A stretch of DNA of 64,000 bases from CAWCLK01 sp963796225. Its GTDB lineage: Bacteria; Actinomycetota; Nitriliruptoria; Nitriliruptorales; Nitriliruptoraceae. The notes beneath the pieces are model-generated. The model had not been told where the DNA came from, made no database searches, and saw only the letters and a list, made by a program, of their open reading frames with translations. The position numbers and the translations under genes were made by a program. Shown piece by piece: positions 37,604 to 45,447 of this stretch. How positions within the stretch are numbered: position 1 is the stretch's first letter; each line of letters begins with the position of its first letter. The stretch is from the NCBI GenBank assembly GCA_963796225.1, contig CAWCLK010000019.1, positions 219,216 through 283,215 of the forward strand, given 5' to 3'.

Positions 37604-37803
37604 GACGGGCTCCTCCAGAGGTGGGCGTGGTCGTGGACGTAGGTGGCGGGGCGCCCAAGCGCCTCGGTGAGCAGGGCGGCGCGGTCGTGGCCCCGGATGT
37701 CGGCCCGGTAGGTGTCACCGAGGTTCTGGGCGAAGAAGCCCGGGCGCAGGATGGTCCACGGCAGGCCCGAGGTCGCTGGCGCGAACGGGAACACCCCGTA
37801 CAC
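37600..37803 (-). pseudogene. Remnant of an NmrA/NAD(P)H-binding gene
   Basis: A 67-codon frame contains PWTILRPGFFAQNLGDTY, the central signature of NmrA-like SDRs, then a compressed end (DIRGHDRAALLTEALGRPAT). The N-terminal GxxGxxG cofactor strand is missing and the C-terminal half is mostly deleted. Its first codons sit directly downstream of the TetR-type palindrome, so it is the decayed target gene of that operator. Confidence 0.5.
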
Positions 37804-37804
37804 T

Positions 37805-37824
37805 ACGCTACGAAAACGTAGCGT
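37805..37824. promoter_or_regulatory. Perfect 20-bp palindrome, TetR-type operator
   Basis: ACGCTACG-AAAA-CGTAGCGT, a perfect 8-bp inverted repeat around four A residues, lies between the TetR gene end (37840) and the NmrA-like remnant (37803). The TACG-N4-CGTA core is common for TetR-family operators. On the minus strand it overlaps a TTTTCGTAGTGTA promoter-like region of the remnant and the FDOR-like gene. Confidence 0.75.
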
Positions 37825-37839
37825 TCCACGGAAATGCGC

Positions 37840-38408
37840 TCAGGGCGCTCGCCACGCCCGCAGGGCGCGGTCGACCACGTCGGCGACCTCGCCCGCCCGG
37901 ACCGGATCACCGGCCACCAGCCGGCGGTAGACGACCGGTCCGACCACGGCGGCCACCACCGCGTCGGCGTCGGTCCCCCGCGGCAGTTCGCCCCGCCCCA
38001 CGCCCCGGACCACCGCGTCGCGCAACACCTCATCCGTGGCGGGCGGCCGCCTCGTCGCGGTGCAGGCGGGCGACGTCGGGATCGCGTTCGGCGGCCTCCA
38101 TCATCGAGGTCAGCAGGGGCGCCAGTTACCGTCGGACAGGCCGTGGCAAATCCCTCCAGCAGCACGACCAGGTCGTCGCGGACCGTTCCGGTGTCCGGGT
38201 CGGCGGGAGGCGCCATGACGCTGGACAGGGCGTCGAGGACGATGGCGGGCTTGCCGGTCCAGTGGCGGTAGATGGTGGTCTTGGCGACCCCGGACCGCTC
38301 GGCGATGGCGTCCACGGTGGTCTCGCCGATGCCGACCTCGGCGACCAGCGCGAGGGTGGCCTCGACGACGGCCGCGCGGGAACGCACGACCCTCGGGTCC
38401 TCCCCCAC
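37840..38408 (-). CDS. TetR-family transcriptional regulator (three apparent frameshifts)
   Basis: About 189 residues. The N-terminal HTH is clear: AAVVEATLALVAEVGIGETT, then VDAIAERSGVAKTTIYRHW. After indels near 38140-38145, 38115-38123 and 38030-38040 the TetR C-terminal domain continues as LLTSMMEAAERDPDVARLH and DEVLRDAVVRGVGRGELP, ending in VDRALRAWRAP at 37840. The GTG at 38408 follows a perfect AGGAGGT five bases upstream. It probably binds the palindrome at 37805-37824 just downstream. Three changes in one small gene could also mean true decay, as its presumed target gene is decayed. Confidence 0.7.
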
Positions 38409-38510
38409 GCGCCACCTCCTGTTCGCAACGGCGGACCGTGCCGCAAGTGTGGCAGGCGCGCCCCACCCCGTCACCGTAGGGTTGGGCTACACCCCTTCGA
38501 CGAGGTGCCC

Positions 38511-38908
38511 GTGGCCACCGACGCCCCGTTCCGCCTGGCACTGATCGCGCACGACGAGAAGAAGGACGACCTCGTCGCGCTGGCCCGCGAGCACCGCGAC
38601 GTGCTGGCGCGGCTCGCGCTGGTGGCGACCGGGACCGCGGGCGGTCGGGGTGGCCAAGGCGACCGGGCTGCCGGTGCACTGCCACGCCAGCGGGCCGCTC
38701 GGCGGCGACCTGCAGATCGGCGGGCGCATCGCGGCGGGCGAGGTCCACGCGGTCGTGTTCCTGCGCGACCCGATGAACCCGCACCCGCACGAACCCGACA
38801 TCCAGGCACTGTTGAAGGTCTGCGACGTGCACGAACGTCCCGTTGGCGACCAACGTGGCCAGCGCGCGGGTCCTTCTGGCCCACCTCGCGGCGCGTCACC
38901 GTTCGTAG
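38511..38908 (+). CDS. mgsA: Methylglyoxal synthase (two apparent frameshifts)
   Basis: About 132 residues. Converts dihydroxyacetone phosphate to methylglyoxal. N-terminus: LALIAHDEKKDDLVALA; phosphate site LVATGT; catalytic Asp in ASGPLGGDLQIG; the His region is NPHPHEPDI; the end is ATNVASARVLLAHLA. These motifs fall in three successive frames, joined by removing one base near 38640-38650 and one near 38840-38845. Start GTG at 38511. The stop at 38908 overlaps the opposing gene by 13 bases. Either two sequencing insertions or a decayed gene. Confidence 0.8.
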
Positions 38909-39804
38909 TGGTCGGGCAGCAGGAACGGGTAGGGGCGGTGGCGGACCCGCCGGCTCCAGGCCCGGTCGGCCCGCCGCAGGGCCTGCAGGCTCGCGTAGGT
39001 CGCGGCGTTGCCGCGGTAGAAGCGGCGGACCTCGGCGACGGTGACGGGGCGGTCGAGGCGGGGCGCCGCGAGCTGGAGCATCGGCGGGATCCAGCGGGGC
39101 AGGCGCTCGCGCAGCAGGTTGCCGGCGGTGTCCAGCAGGGTCCGGCGGGGGTCGTGGTACGGGGCGAGCAGGGCCGGGCCGACCACCGACGTGACCAGCC
39201 CGCGCAGCGCCCACGGCACGGCGGTCGCCAGGATGCCCACGTCGAGCCGGTCCCGCCCCGCCGCGTCCCGCAGCATCGGCGTGCCCACGTCGAGGTAGCG
39301 CAGCCGGCCGTCGACGAGGGCCCAGTTGGACACCTGCGCGTCGATGCCGACGCGATCGTCGATGACCTCGAAGGTCTGCTCGACCACCGACGTCAGCAGC
39401 CGGTCGGCGTCCGGGCCGCCCCGGGCCAGCACGGCCGGGCCGATCGTGTCGGCCGGCAGCAGCGGTTGCACCAGCCAACCCCGCCAGCCGCCGTCGACCG
39501 GGACCGACCACGCGTGGGTCGCCAGCACGTCCACGCCCCGGTCGCGCAGGGTCTCGACGTACTCGGCGACGAGGTCGGTGTAGGCCTGCAACCGGCCGCG
39601 GTCGGGGAACACCGGCAGGCTGCGCACGGCGACGGTGGGGTCCTCCGGCGGCCAGGCGAACGCCAACGAGATCTCCCCGAACCCGACCACCGGCAGGTCG
39701 CCGGGCGTGCCGGCCTGCAGGGCCTGCTCGTAGCGGGCCTCCAGCCGATCCCAGTCGATGGCCTCGGGGGCCACGGGCACGGGCAGGTCGGCGAGCGGGC
39801 TCAT
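38896..39804 (-). CDS. Kinase-like fold protein paired with aminotransferase
   Basis: 302 residues, not a known enzyme. The order of motifs suggests a divergent protein-kinase/APH fold: a beta-rich start with VVGFGEISLAFAW, a VAVRSL strand where the ATP-binding Lys would be (Arg here), GWLVQPLLP as hinge, DAQVSNW matching the catalytic D-x-x-x-x-N, and YLDVGTP at the place of the metal-binding DFG. The start overlaps the aminotransferase stop (ATGA), so they are coupled. Kinases of hydroxy-amino acids are known partners of class III phospho-lyases. Assignment of fold is inference from motifs. Confidence 0.5.
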   Translation of the reverse strand: MSPLADLPVPVAPEAIDWDRLEARYEQALQAGTPGDLPVVGFGEISLAFAWPPEDPTVAVRSLPVFPDRGRLQAYTDLVAEYVETLRDRGVDVLATHAWSVPVDGGWRGWLVQPLLPADTIGPAVLARGGPDADRLLTSVVEQTFEVIDDRVGIDAQVSNWALVDGRLRYLDVGTPMLRDAAGRDRLDVGILATAVPWALRGLVTSVVGPALLAPYHDPRRTLLDTAGNLLRERLPRWIPPMLQLAAPRLDRPVTVAEVRRFYRGNAATYASLQALRRADRAWSRRVRHRPYPFLLPDHYER

Positions 39805-40993
39805 CCCAGTGCCTTGCGCACCAGGGTCGCGACCTCCTCGGCCTGGTCCACCTCGAGGATCAGCGGTGGCTTGAACTGCACGACCGAGGTGTCGTAGGCG
39901 GCAGGGAACGCGAACACGCCGACGTCGTACAGGCGCTTCCAGGCGTCGAAGGCCCCGCCCTCCTCGCCGGTCTCCAGGCCCATGGTCAGGCCGCGCTGGC
40001 GCAGGCCGAAGGGAGCGTCCGCGAACGCCTGCCTGAACACGTCGCTGAGCCGGTGGACGTGGGCCGAGAACGCCGGGGTGTCCACGATGTCGCAGACCGT
40101 GGACGCGACCACGCAGCCGAGCTCGGACCCGCCGTAGCTGGTCACGTGGGACGAGAAGTCCTCGGTGAACCAGGCGAAGGGCTCGCCGCCAGCAGGGTGG
40201 CCGCCACCGGGTAGATGCCGCCGCTCAGCGCCTTGCCGGTCACCAGCGCGTCGGGGACCATCCCCTCCTGCTGGTGGTACCAGAAGGTGCCGGTGCGCCC
40301 GACGCCGGTCTGGACCTCGTCGAGCACGACCAGCGCCCCGTGCGACCGGGCGATGTCGGCCACGGCCGCGAGGTAGCCGGGGTCCGGCAGCGGGAACCCG
40401 GCGGTGGCCGGGATGGCCTCGAGCAGCACGGCGGCGGTCGTGTCGTCCACCGCCGCGGCCATGGCCTCGAGGTCGTTGAAGGGCACCTGCACGAAGTCCG
40501 GCAGGTCGAGCAGGTAGCGGTCGCGCGCGGCCCGGTCCCCCGCCGCCATCACCAGGCCGGTGCACCCGTGGTAGCCGTTGACGAGGCTGACCACGCGCCG
40601 GCGGCCGGTGAACCCGCGGGCCGCCTTGAGGGCGGCCTCCACGGCCTCGCTGCCCGACGCCGCGAACACCACGCCCGGCAACGCCCCGTGGGTCGAGGCG
40701 ACCAGCTTCTCGGCCGCGGTGACGCGCCAGGGCGACACGAGGTGGTGGTTGCCGATGTCGAGGTCGTCCAGTGCCCGGCGCAGCGCCGCGATGACCGTGG
40801 GGTTGCGGTGTCCGAGGTTGAACACGCCCCCGTTGCTGTGGCAGTTCCAGAACCAGTGGCCCGTCCCGGCGTCCTGGAAGCGCGGGCCCTCGCGCGCCCC
40901 GATCACCAGCTCGACCCCCAGCTGGCGGAACATCGCGACCTTGCCCGGGTGGACGTGCGCGGCGAAGGCGTCGAAGACGGCAGTGGTGTCCAT
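39801..40993 (-). CDS. Class III PLP-dependent aminotransferase (apparent frameshift)
   Basis: About 398 residues. Visible motifs: the glycine-rich phosphate loop AASGSEAVEAALK, YHGCTGL, the PLP-ring Asp in VVLDEVQTGVGRTG, and the Schiff-base Lys in TGKALSGGIYPVAA. One missing G near 40188-40190 hides the C-terminal part; corrected, it continues GEPFAWFTEDFSSH (with the Thr/Ser phosphate contact) to the stop at 39801. The ATG at 40993 is the first in the conserved frame. Family covers ornithine/GABA aminotransferases and phospho-lyases acting on amino-alcohol phosphates; the coupled kinase-like gene favours the latter (inference). Confidence 0.87.
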
Positions 40994-41084
40994 GGCGAAG
41001 GCTCCCGGGCCGACGGGCTCCCCCCACCGTGCGCCCGAGCAGGGGCCCCGGACACGGCCACAGGTCCCGCGACCTGCGGGCCGG

Positions 41085-41639
41085 TCAGCCGCTCGCGTCG
41101 TCCTGCACGGTCGCCAGGGCGTCGCGGTGCACCTCCAGCGCGCCCCGGTCGAACAGCACGAACCGCACCGTGCGCACGTGGTCGAGGCGGGGCGCGACCT
41201 CGGCGACGGTCCGCAGGGCGATGCGGGCGGCACGATCGGCGGGGAACCCGAACGCCCCGGTCGAGATGGCGGGGGTGGCGACCGCCCCGAACCCCTGCTC
41301 GTCGGCGAGCTCGAGGACGTGCCGGTAGGTGTCGGCGAGCAGCTCGTCGGACGGCTCGTCGCGCCCGTGGACCGGGCCGAGCGCGTGGATGACGTGGGCG
41401 GTGGGCAGGTCGTGCCCGCCGGTCACGACGGCCTGGCCGACCTCGATGGGCGCGAGCGGTCGGCACTCCTCGGCCAGCCCGGGGCCTGCGGCGCGGTGCA
41501 ACGCCCCGGCCACGCCACCCCCCGGCATGAGCTGGGCGTTGGCGGCGTTCACCACCGCGTCGACGTCGGGCTGGGCGGCGATGTCGCCGACCACCAGCTC
41601 GACGGTCACGTCGGCCACGGTCCAGGTCTCGTCGGCCAC
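41085..41639 (-). CDS. Macro domain protein (O-acetyl-ADP-ribose deacetylase / ADP-ribose hydrolase type)
   Basis: 184-residue single macro domain. The ADP-ribose-binding segments are VDAVVNAANAQLMPGGGVAG and ATPAISTGAFGFP, with the invariant NAAN and the second-loop STGxFGFP. HALGPVHGRDEPSDELL is the third loop. Such YmdB/MacroD-like enzymes remove ADP-ribose esters or deacetylate O-acetyl-ADP-ribose. It is 2.2 kb from an ADP-ribosylglycohydrolase gene. Its ATG is 26 bases after the GNAT stop, so co-transcription with GNAT and the aminotransferase is likely. Confidence 0.9.
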   Translation of the reverse strand: MADETWTVADVTVELVVGDIAAQPDVDAVVNAANAQLMPGGGVAGALHRAAGPGLAEECRPLAPIEVGQAVVTGGHDLPTAHVIHALGPVHGRDEPSDELLADTYRHVLELADEQGFGAVATPAISTGAFGFPADRAARIALRTVAEVAPRLDHVRTVRFVLFDRGALEVHRDALATVQDDASG

Positions 41640-41664
41640 GGCGGCCTCCTGTCGTCTCGGGCGT

Positions 41665-42192
41665 TCAGGTGCCGGGGACGGGCAGCACCATCACACGGTC
41701 GACCTGCCGGTCCCCCGCCATCTCGAACACGGTCCGGCCGACGTCGGTGAACCCCCAGCGGGTGTACGCGGCGATGGCGCGCGGGTTGCGGCTCCACACC
41801 GTCAGCCACAGGCGGTCGTACCCGTCGGCGGCGGCGACCCGGATGGACTCCTCCATGAGCACGCGGCCCACGCCCCGTCCCTGGACCGGACCGTCCACGT
41901 AGAGCCGGGCCATCTGCAGCGGGGCGCGGGCGACCACGACCTCCTCCGGCGGCGGCGTGTCCGCGAGCAGCACGTACCCGACGAGCGCCCCGTCGTCCTC
42001 GGCGACCAGCGTGGTCATGGTCGGGTCGGCCAGCTCGGCCGCTTGCCGGTCGGGGGTGAAGGCCGCGTCCGCGTGCTCGGCGACCAGCCCGGGCGGGTTC
42101 TGGTCCGCGTAGGTGGCGACGAAGGTGCGGTGGGCCAGGGCGGCCAGGGGCGGGACGTCGTGGCGCGTGGCCACCCGGACCCGGACGGTCAT
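41665..42192 (-). CDS. GNAT-family N-acetyltransferase
   Basis: 175-residue GNAT. It starts VRVATRHDVPPLAALAHRTF, and the acetyl-CoA pyrophosphate loop is QGRGVGRVLMEES (Q/RxxGxG/A). The last strand pair is AIAAYTRWGFTDVGR. The ATG at 42192 fits the first beta strand; the longer in-frame ORF extends into the divergent response-regulator region. Acceptor substrate unknown. Confidence 0.87.
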   Translation of the reverse strand: MTVRVRVATRHDVPPLAALAHRTFVATYADQNPPGLVAEHADAAFTPDRQAAELADPTMTTLVAEDDGALVGYVLLADTPPPEEVVVARAPLQMARLYVDGPVQGRGVGRVLMEESIRVAAADGYDRLWLTVWSRNPRAIAAYTRWGFTDVGRTVFEMAGDRQVDRVMVLPVPGT

Positions 42193-42448
42193 GGCGGTCA
42201 CCACGCCGTCCCGGCGGCGCCGGCCGCGGCGGGCAGCAGGGTCCCGGCGCAGGTGAGGTCGAGCACGGACACGGTGACGCTCCTGACTCCCCGGGGGGGA
42301 CCATGATGGCACGGCGGTCGCCCCGGCGGCATCGACCATCCGGTGGGGATGAGCGGCTGACTGCCGAGGCCCGACGGACGGGGTACCGTTGGCCCGACGG
42401 CGGGGTCCGGGCCAAGGGGTCCGGGACGTCCGGGGGGAACCGAGCGCG

Positions 42449-42928
42449 ATGCCAGACCTGATCACACCGCGGGACGCCGGGGCGTCCCAGCGCACGGGTC
42501 CCGACGAGGTCGCCACGGTCCTGCTCGTCGACGACGAGGAGGACATGCGCTTCCTCGCCCGGATGCAGCTCGACCGGCTGCACGGCTTCGAGGTCGTTGG
42601 CGAGGCCAGCGACGGGCTCGAGGCGGTGCAGATGGCCGCCCGGCTGCAACCCTCCGCGATCCTGCTCGACCTCATGATGCCCCGGCTGGACGGCTACGAG
42701 GCGCTGGCCGAGCTGACCCGTGTCTGCCCACGGTCCATGATCGTGATGGTCTCCGCCCTGTCCGCGGCGACCCACGAGCAGCCGACGATCGCGGCGGGCG
42801 CGTTCGCCTTCCTCGAGAAGGACGTGCTCACGGCCCAGCTCGGCGAGCAGCTGAGCGGGCTGATGGGACGGTTCCGACGGGCGCTGCAGGGCGAGACCGT
42901 GTGGGCGCCGGAGGGCCTGCGTCCCTGA
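42449..42928 (+). CDS. Stand-alone response regulator receiver protein
   Basis: 159 residues, one CheY-like receiver domain with no output domain. Acidic pair VDDEED, phosphorylation Asp in LLDLMMPRLDG, switch Ser in VMVSALS and Lys in FLEKDV. A 20-residue N-terminal tail precedes it. ATG at 42449 follows GGGGGGAACC. No histidine kinase is next to it; the following GAF-ANTAR gene may share a signalling role. TACCGT at 42384-42389 is a possible -10 within the 256-base gap upstream, in which nothing else was seen. Confidence 0.85.
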   Translation: MPDLITPRDAGASQRTGPDEVATVLLVDDEEDMRFLARMQLDRLHGFEVVGEASDGLEAVQMAARLQPSAILLDLMMPRLDGYEALAELTRVCPRSMIVMVSALSAATHEQPTIAAGAFAFLEKDVLTAQLGEQLSGLMGRFRRALQGETVWAPEGLRP

Positions 42929-42936
42929 CCTGCACG

Positions 42937-42984
42937 GTCCGGACCCGTCCGGACAGGGACCGGCCGGGATCGCCTCCCTACCCT
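42937..42984 (+). promoter_or_regulatory. Two GTCCGGAC palindromes upstream of a TACCCT -10
   Basis: GTCCGGAC occurs twice, at 42937-42944 and 42947-42954 (ten bases apart, one helical turn), followed by TACCCT at 42979-42984 and a third half CTGTCCGG at 42983. This sits in the 90-base gap before the GAF-ANTAR start at 43019. A tandem operator is suggested; no binding protein can be named. Confidence 0.4.
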
Positions 42985-43018
42985 GTCCGGGCCATCCGCG
43001 CGACGACAGGAGCGGCGC

Positions 43019-43750
43019 GTGGTCGATCATGCACACATCACGTCCGTCCTGCGACGGTTCGCGGGCACGCTCGTGGGCGAGTACGAGCTCGACGAGGTCC
43101 TCGCGACGCTCGGTGAGGACGTCGCACGGACCCTGGACTGCGCCGGCGCCGGCGTGATGCTCGGCGACCGGCAGGGTGACCTGCGTTTCGTGTCCACGTC
43201 GGACCCGGTGCTCGACCGGCTCGAGAAGCTGCAGATCGAGGGGGACGAGGGCCCCTGCCTGCTGGCGTTCCGGACCGGCGAGCACGTGGTCGCGGGGGAC
43301 CTGTCGGAGGACTCCCGCTTCCCGCACTTCGGCCCGCGCGCCGTCGAGGAGGGGATGCAGGCCGTCTACTCGTTCCCGATGCACCTGCAGGGCGAGACCA
43401 TCGGGGCGCTCAACCTCTACGCGGACCACCCGGGCGAGCTGACCGAGGACCAGCTCGCCCTGGGCCGGACCTTCGCGGACGTCGCGACGATCTACGTCGT
43501 GCACGCCCGCGACGTCGAGGACCACGAGGAGCTGACGGCCGGGTTGCAGAAGGCGCTGGACACCCGGATCGTCGTCGAGCAGGCCAAGGGGTTCCTCGTC
43601 GCCCGCAACCGGATCGAACCGCGGGCGGCCTTCGACCTGCTGCGCCGGTACGCCCGGTCCCACAGCTCCAAGGTGCGCGACGTCGCCCTCGACGTCGTCG
43701 AGGGACGCCTGGCCCCCGACCAGCTGATCCACGGCCGCAGCGGCGACTGA
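43019..43750 (+). CDS. GAF-ANTAR RNA-binding antiterminator-type regulator
   Basis: 243 residues: N-terminal GAF domain (about 10-165, ending MQAVYSFPMHLQGETIGALN and LYADHPGELTEDQLALGRTF) and a C-terminal ANTAR domain (about 175-235: LDTRIVVEQAKGFLVARN, then AAFDLLRRYARSHSSKVRDVA). ANTAR domains bind paired RNA hairpins to prevent termination; GAF binds a small signal. The GTG at 43019 follows ACAGGAGC. ANTAR proteins of this layout are common in actinobacteria and act in trans on distant leaders. Confidence 0.9.
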   Translation: MVDHAHITSVLRRFAGTLVGEYELDEVLATLGEDVARTLDCAGAGVMLGDRQGDLRFVSTSDPVLDRLEKLQIEGDEGPCLLAFRTGEHVVAGDLSEDSRFPHFGPRAVEEGMQAVYSFPMHLQGETIGALNLYADHPGELTEDQLALGRTFADVATIYVVHARDVEDHEELTAGLQKALDTRIVVEQAKGFLVARNRIEPRAAFDLLRRYARSHSSKVRDVALDVVEGRLAPDQLIHGRSGD

Positions 43751-43796
43751 ACGACCCGGCGTCGTTCCCACGGACCGCCGGGGTCGCCGTGGCGAC
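43750..43796. terminator. Two short hairpins between convergent genes
   Basis: AACGAC-CCGGC-GTCGTT (43750-43766) starts at the stop of the GAF-ANTAR gene; GTCGCC-GT-GGCGAC (43783-43796) precedes the stop of the opposing gene at 43807. Each faces one of the converging transcripts. No T-runs. Confidence 0.5.
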
Positions 43797-43806
43797 TGAC
43801 GCGAGG

Positions 43807-45287
43807 TCAGGCCACCCCGCCGGCGACCCGGTCCAGCCACGACCGGAACGTGGGGTTGGGAGCCACCTCGGGCAGGCAGGCCGCGAGCTCGTCGAGGGCG
43901 CGGCTGCCCGACCACCCGCGCGTCTGGGCGAGGTAGGCGGCGGCGACGGTCGGGGTGCGGCTGCGCCCGCCGACGCAGTGCAGGTAGACGCGGCATCCCT
44001 GCTCCCGCAGGGCGCGAATGGCATCGACCGTGTCGCCGAGCACGAGATCGAGGTTCGGGTTCGCGGGGACCTGCTGGTCGGTGATCCAGACCTGCACGTG
44101 CTCGACGTCGGCAGGCACGTCGGCGTGTCCCACCCGGCACAGCGACACCACCGCGTCGACGCCGTCGTCGAGCGCCGCAGGCAGGCCGGGCAGGTTGCCC
44201 ACCAGCAGGCCCTCCTCGGGACTCGGCACGCACACTGGCGTGGGTTCCTGGCGGCGTGCCCAGGCGAGCATCGACGCGGTACGGGGCCATCCGCCCGCCG
44301 TCGCGATGCCGCGGTTCGCGGTCAGCACCGCCCAGCGGACCAGGTCGGCGTGGCCGGACCCGTCCGGCCACCCGTGCAGCGCCCGCCGCCAGTGCCACGG
44401 GACCGCGCTGGCGCCCCAGCGCGCCCCGAGCACCTGCCCGGCGATGGCGGCGACCGTGTCGGTGTCGTGCCCGATCCGGACCGCCGCCTCGAGCGCGTGC
44501 TGCAGGTGCCGCCCCGGGACGTCGTCGGGGACGGGCGTCTGGGCGATCGCGGCGTGGGCGGCCTGCAGCGCGGTGACCACGAAGCCGTTTGGGGTGAAGG
44601 TGCCCGGGTCGGACTGCTCGGCCTCGGTGAGTCGCTGCCTCCAGAACGCCGCCCGGTCCGGGGCGAGCATGGCCAGCCCGTCCCAGACGCCGTCGAGCCG
44701 CCCGGACCCGATGGCCCGGTCGATCGCGATGCACCACAGCACGCAGGCCTCGCCGGCCAGCGGATCACCGTGGGTCAACCCGGAGACCTCCACGGCAGCA
44801 CGGGCGATGGCGACGTCGTCGCCGAGGTGGGCCAGCGCCACCGGGGCGGTCCGCATCAGGCTGCCGTTGCCCGCCGCGCCCCGCGGGTTGCGCCCGAAGT
44901 ACGTCCACGCCGCGGCGCGGCAGCAGTCGGCGGGGTCGGCGCCGTCGGCCTCGCGGCAGATCCGTTCCGCCTCGGCCAGCACCGCGCCGGTCGACACGCC
45001 GACGTCCTTCGGGCCGGCGAGGTGCCAGTCGAGCAGGCCACGGGCCACGCGGTCGAGGTCCAGGCGCCCTCGGCGGTCACCGACGCGATGGCGATCGCCT
45101 GGTCGGTGTCGTCGGTCCACTCCCCCGGGTCCCACGGTCCGAGGCCACCGCCCCGCATCCGGATGGTGGCGTCCGCGCCGGGGTGGGAGAACTCGTATCC
45201 GGCGCCCAGGGCGTCGCCGCACGCCAGGCCGACCAGCGCGCCGGCGGCTCGGTCCAGGTCGAGGCCGGGGGTGTCGTTGCGTGCCAT
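43807..45287 (-). CDS. ADP-ribosylglycohydrolase fused to a dual-specificity phosphatase domain (apparent frameshift)
   Basis: About 493 residues. Residues 1 to about 310 are a DraG/ARH ADP-ribosylglycohydrolase: LACGDALGAGYEF, the metal-binding EWTDDTD, AGNGSLMRTAP and IGHDTDTVAAIAGQVLGARWG. A linker is followed by a protein-tyrosine/dual-specificity phosphatase domain (about 350-490) with the Cx5R loop HCVGGRSRT and a general-acid loop near WITDQQVP. One missing base near 45063-45068 separates the N-terminal 75 residues from the rest. The start ATG at 45287 opens MARNDTPGLDLDRAAGALVG. It may remove ADP-ribose and phosphate marks from the same targets. Confidence 0.85.
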
Positions 45288-45388
45288 GGTGCGGCATTCC
45301 CTCGTGGGATGGGGTGTCGCGCGTGCCCCGCGCGACGGAGACCCATGCGACCACAGGGCTGGGACATCGACCACCCCGAAACGTCCGC

Positions 45389-45423
45389 GGGGCGCTGGCG
45401 ACCCTCTCGGCCACCAGCGCCCC
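45389..45423 (-). terminator. Hairpin after the CWB2/beta-propeller gene
   Basis: GGGGCGCTGG and CCAGCGCCCC pair perfectly around a 15-base loop, 25 bases beyond the stop at 45448. It lies in the 160-base gap between that gene and the start of the glycohydrolase at 45287; nothing else was seen there. Confidence 0.6.
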
Positions 45424-45447
45424 GCGTCCGTCACGGTGCCCCGTGCG

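Noticed and set aside
37840..38908. TetR and mgsA as programmed-frameshift genes
   Set aside because: The shifts are of both signs, at several places and without a slippery-site/stimulator structure. Sequencing error or decay is simpler.
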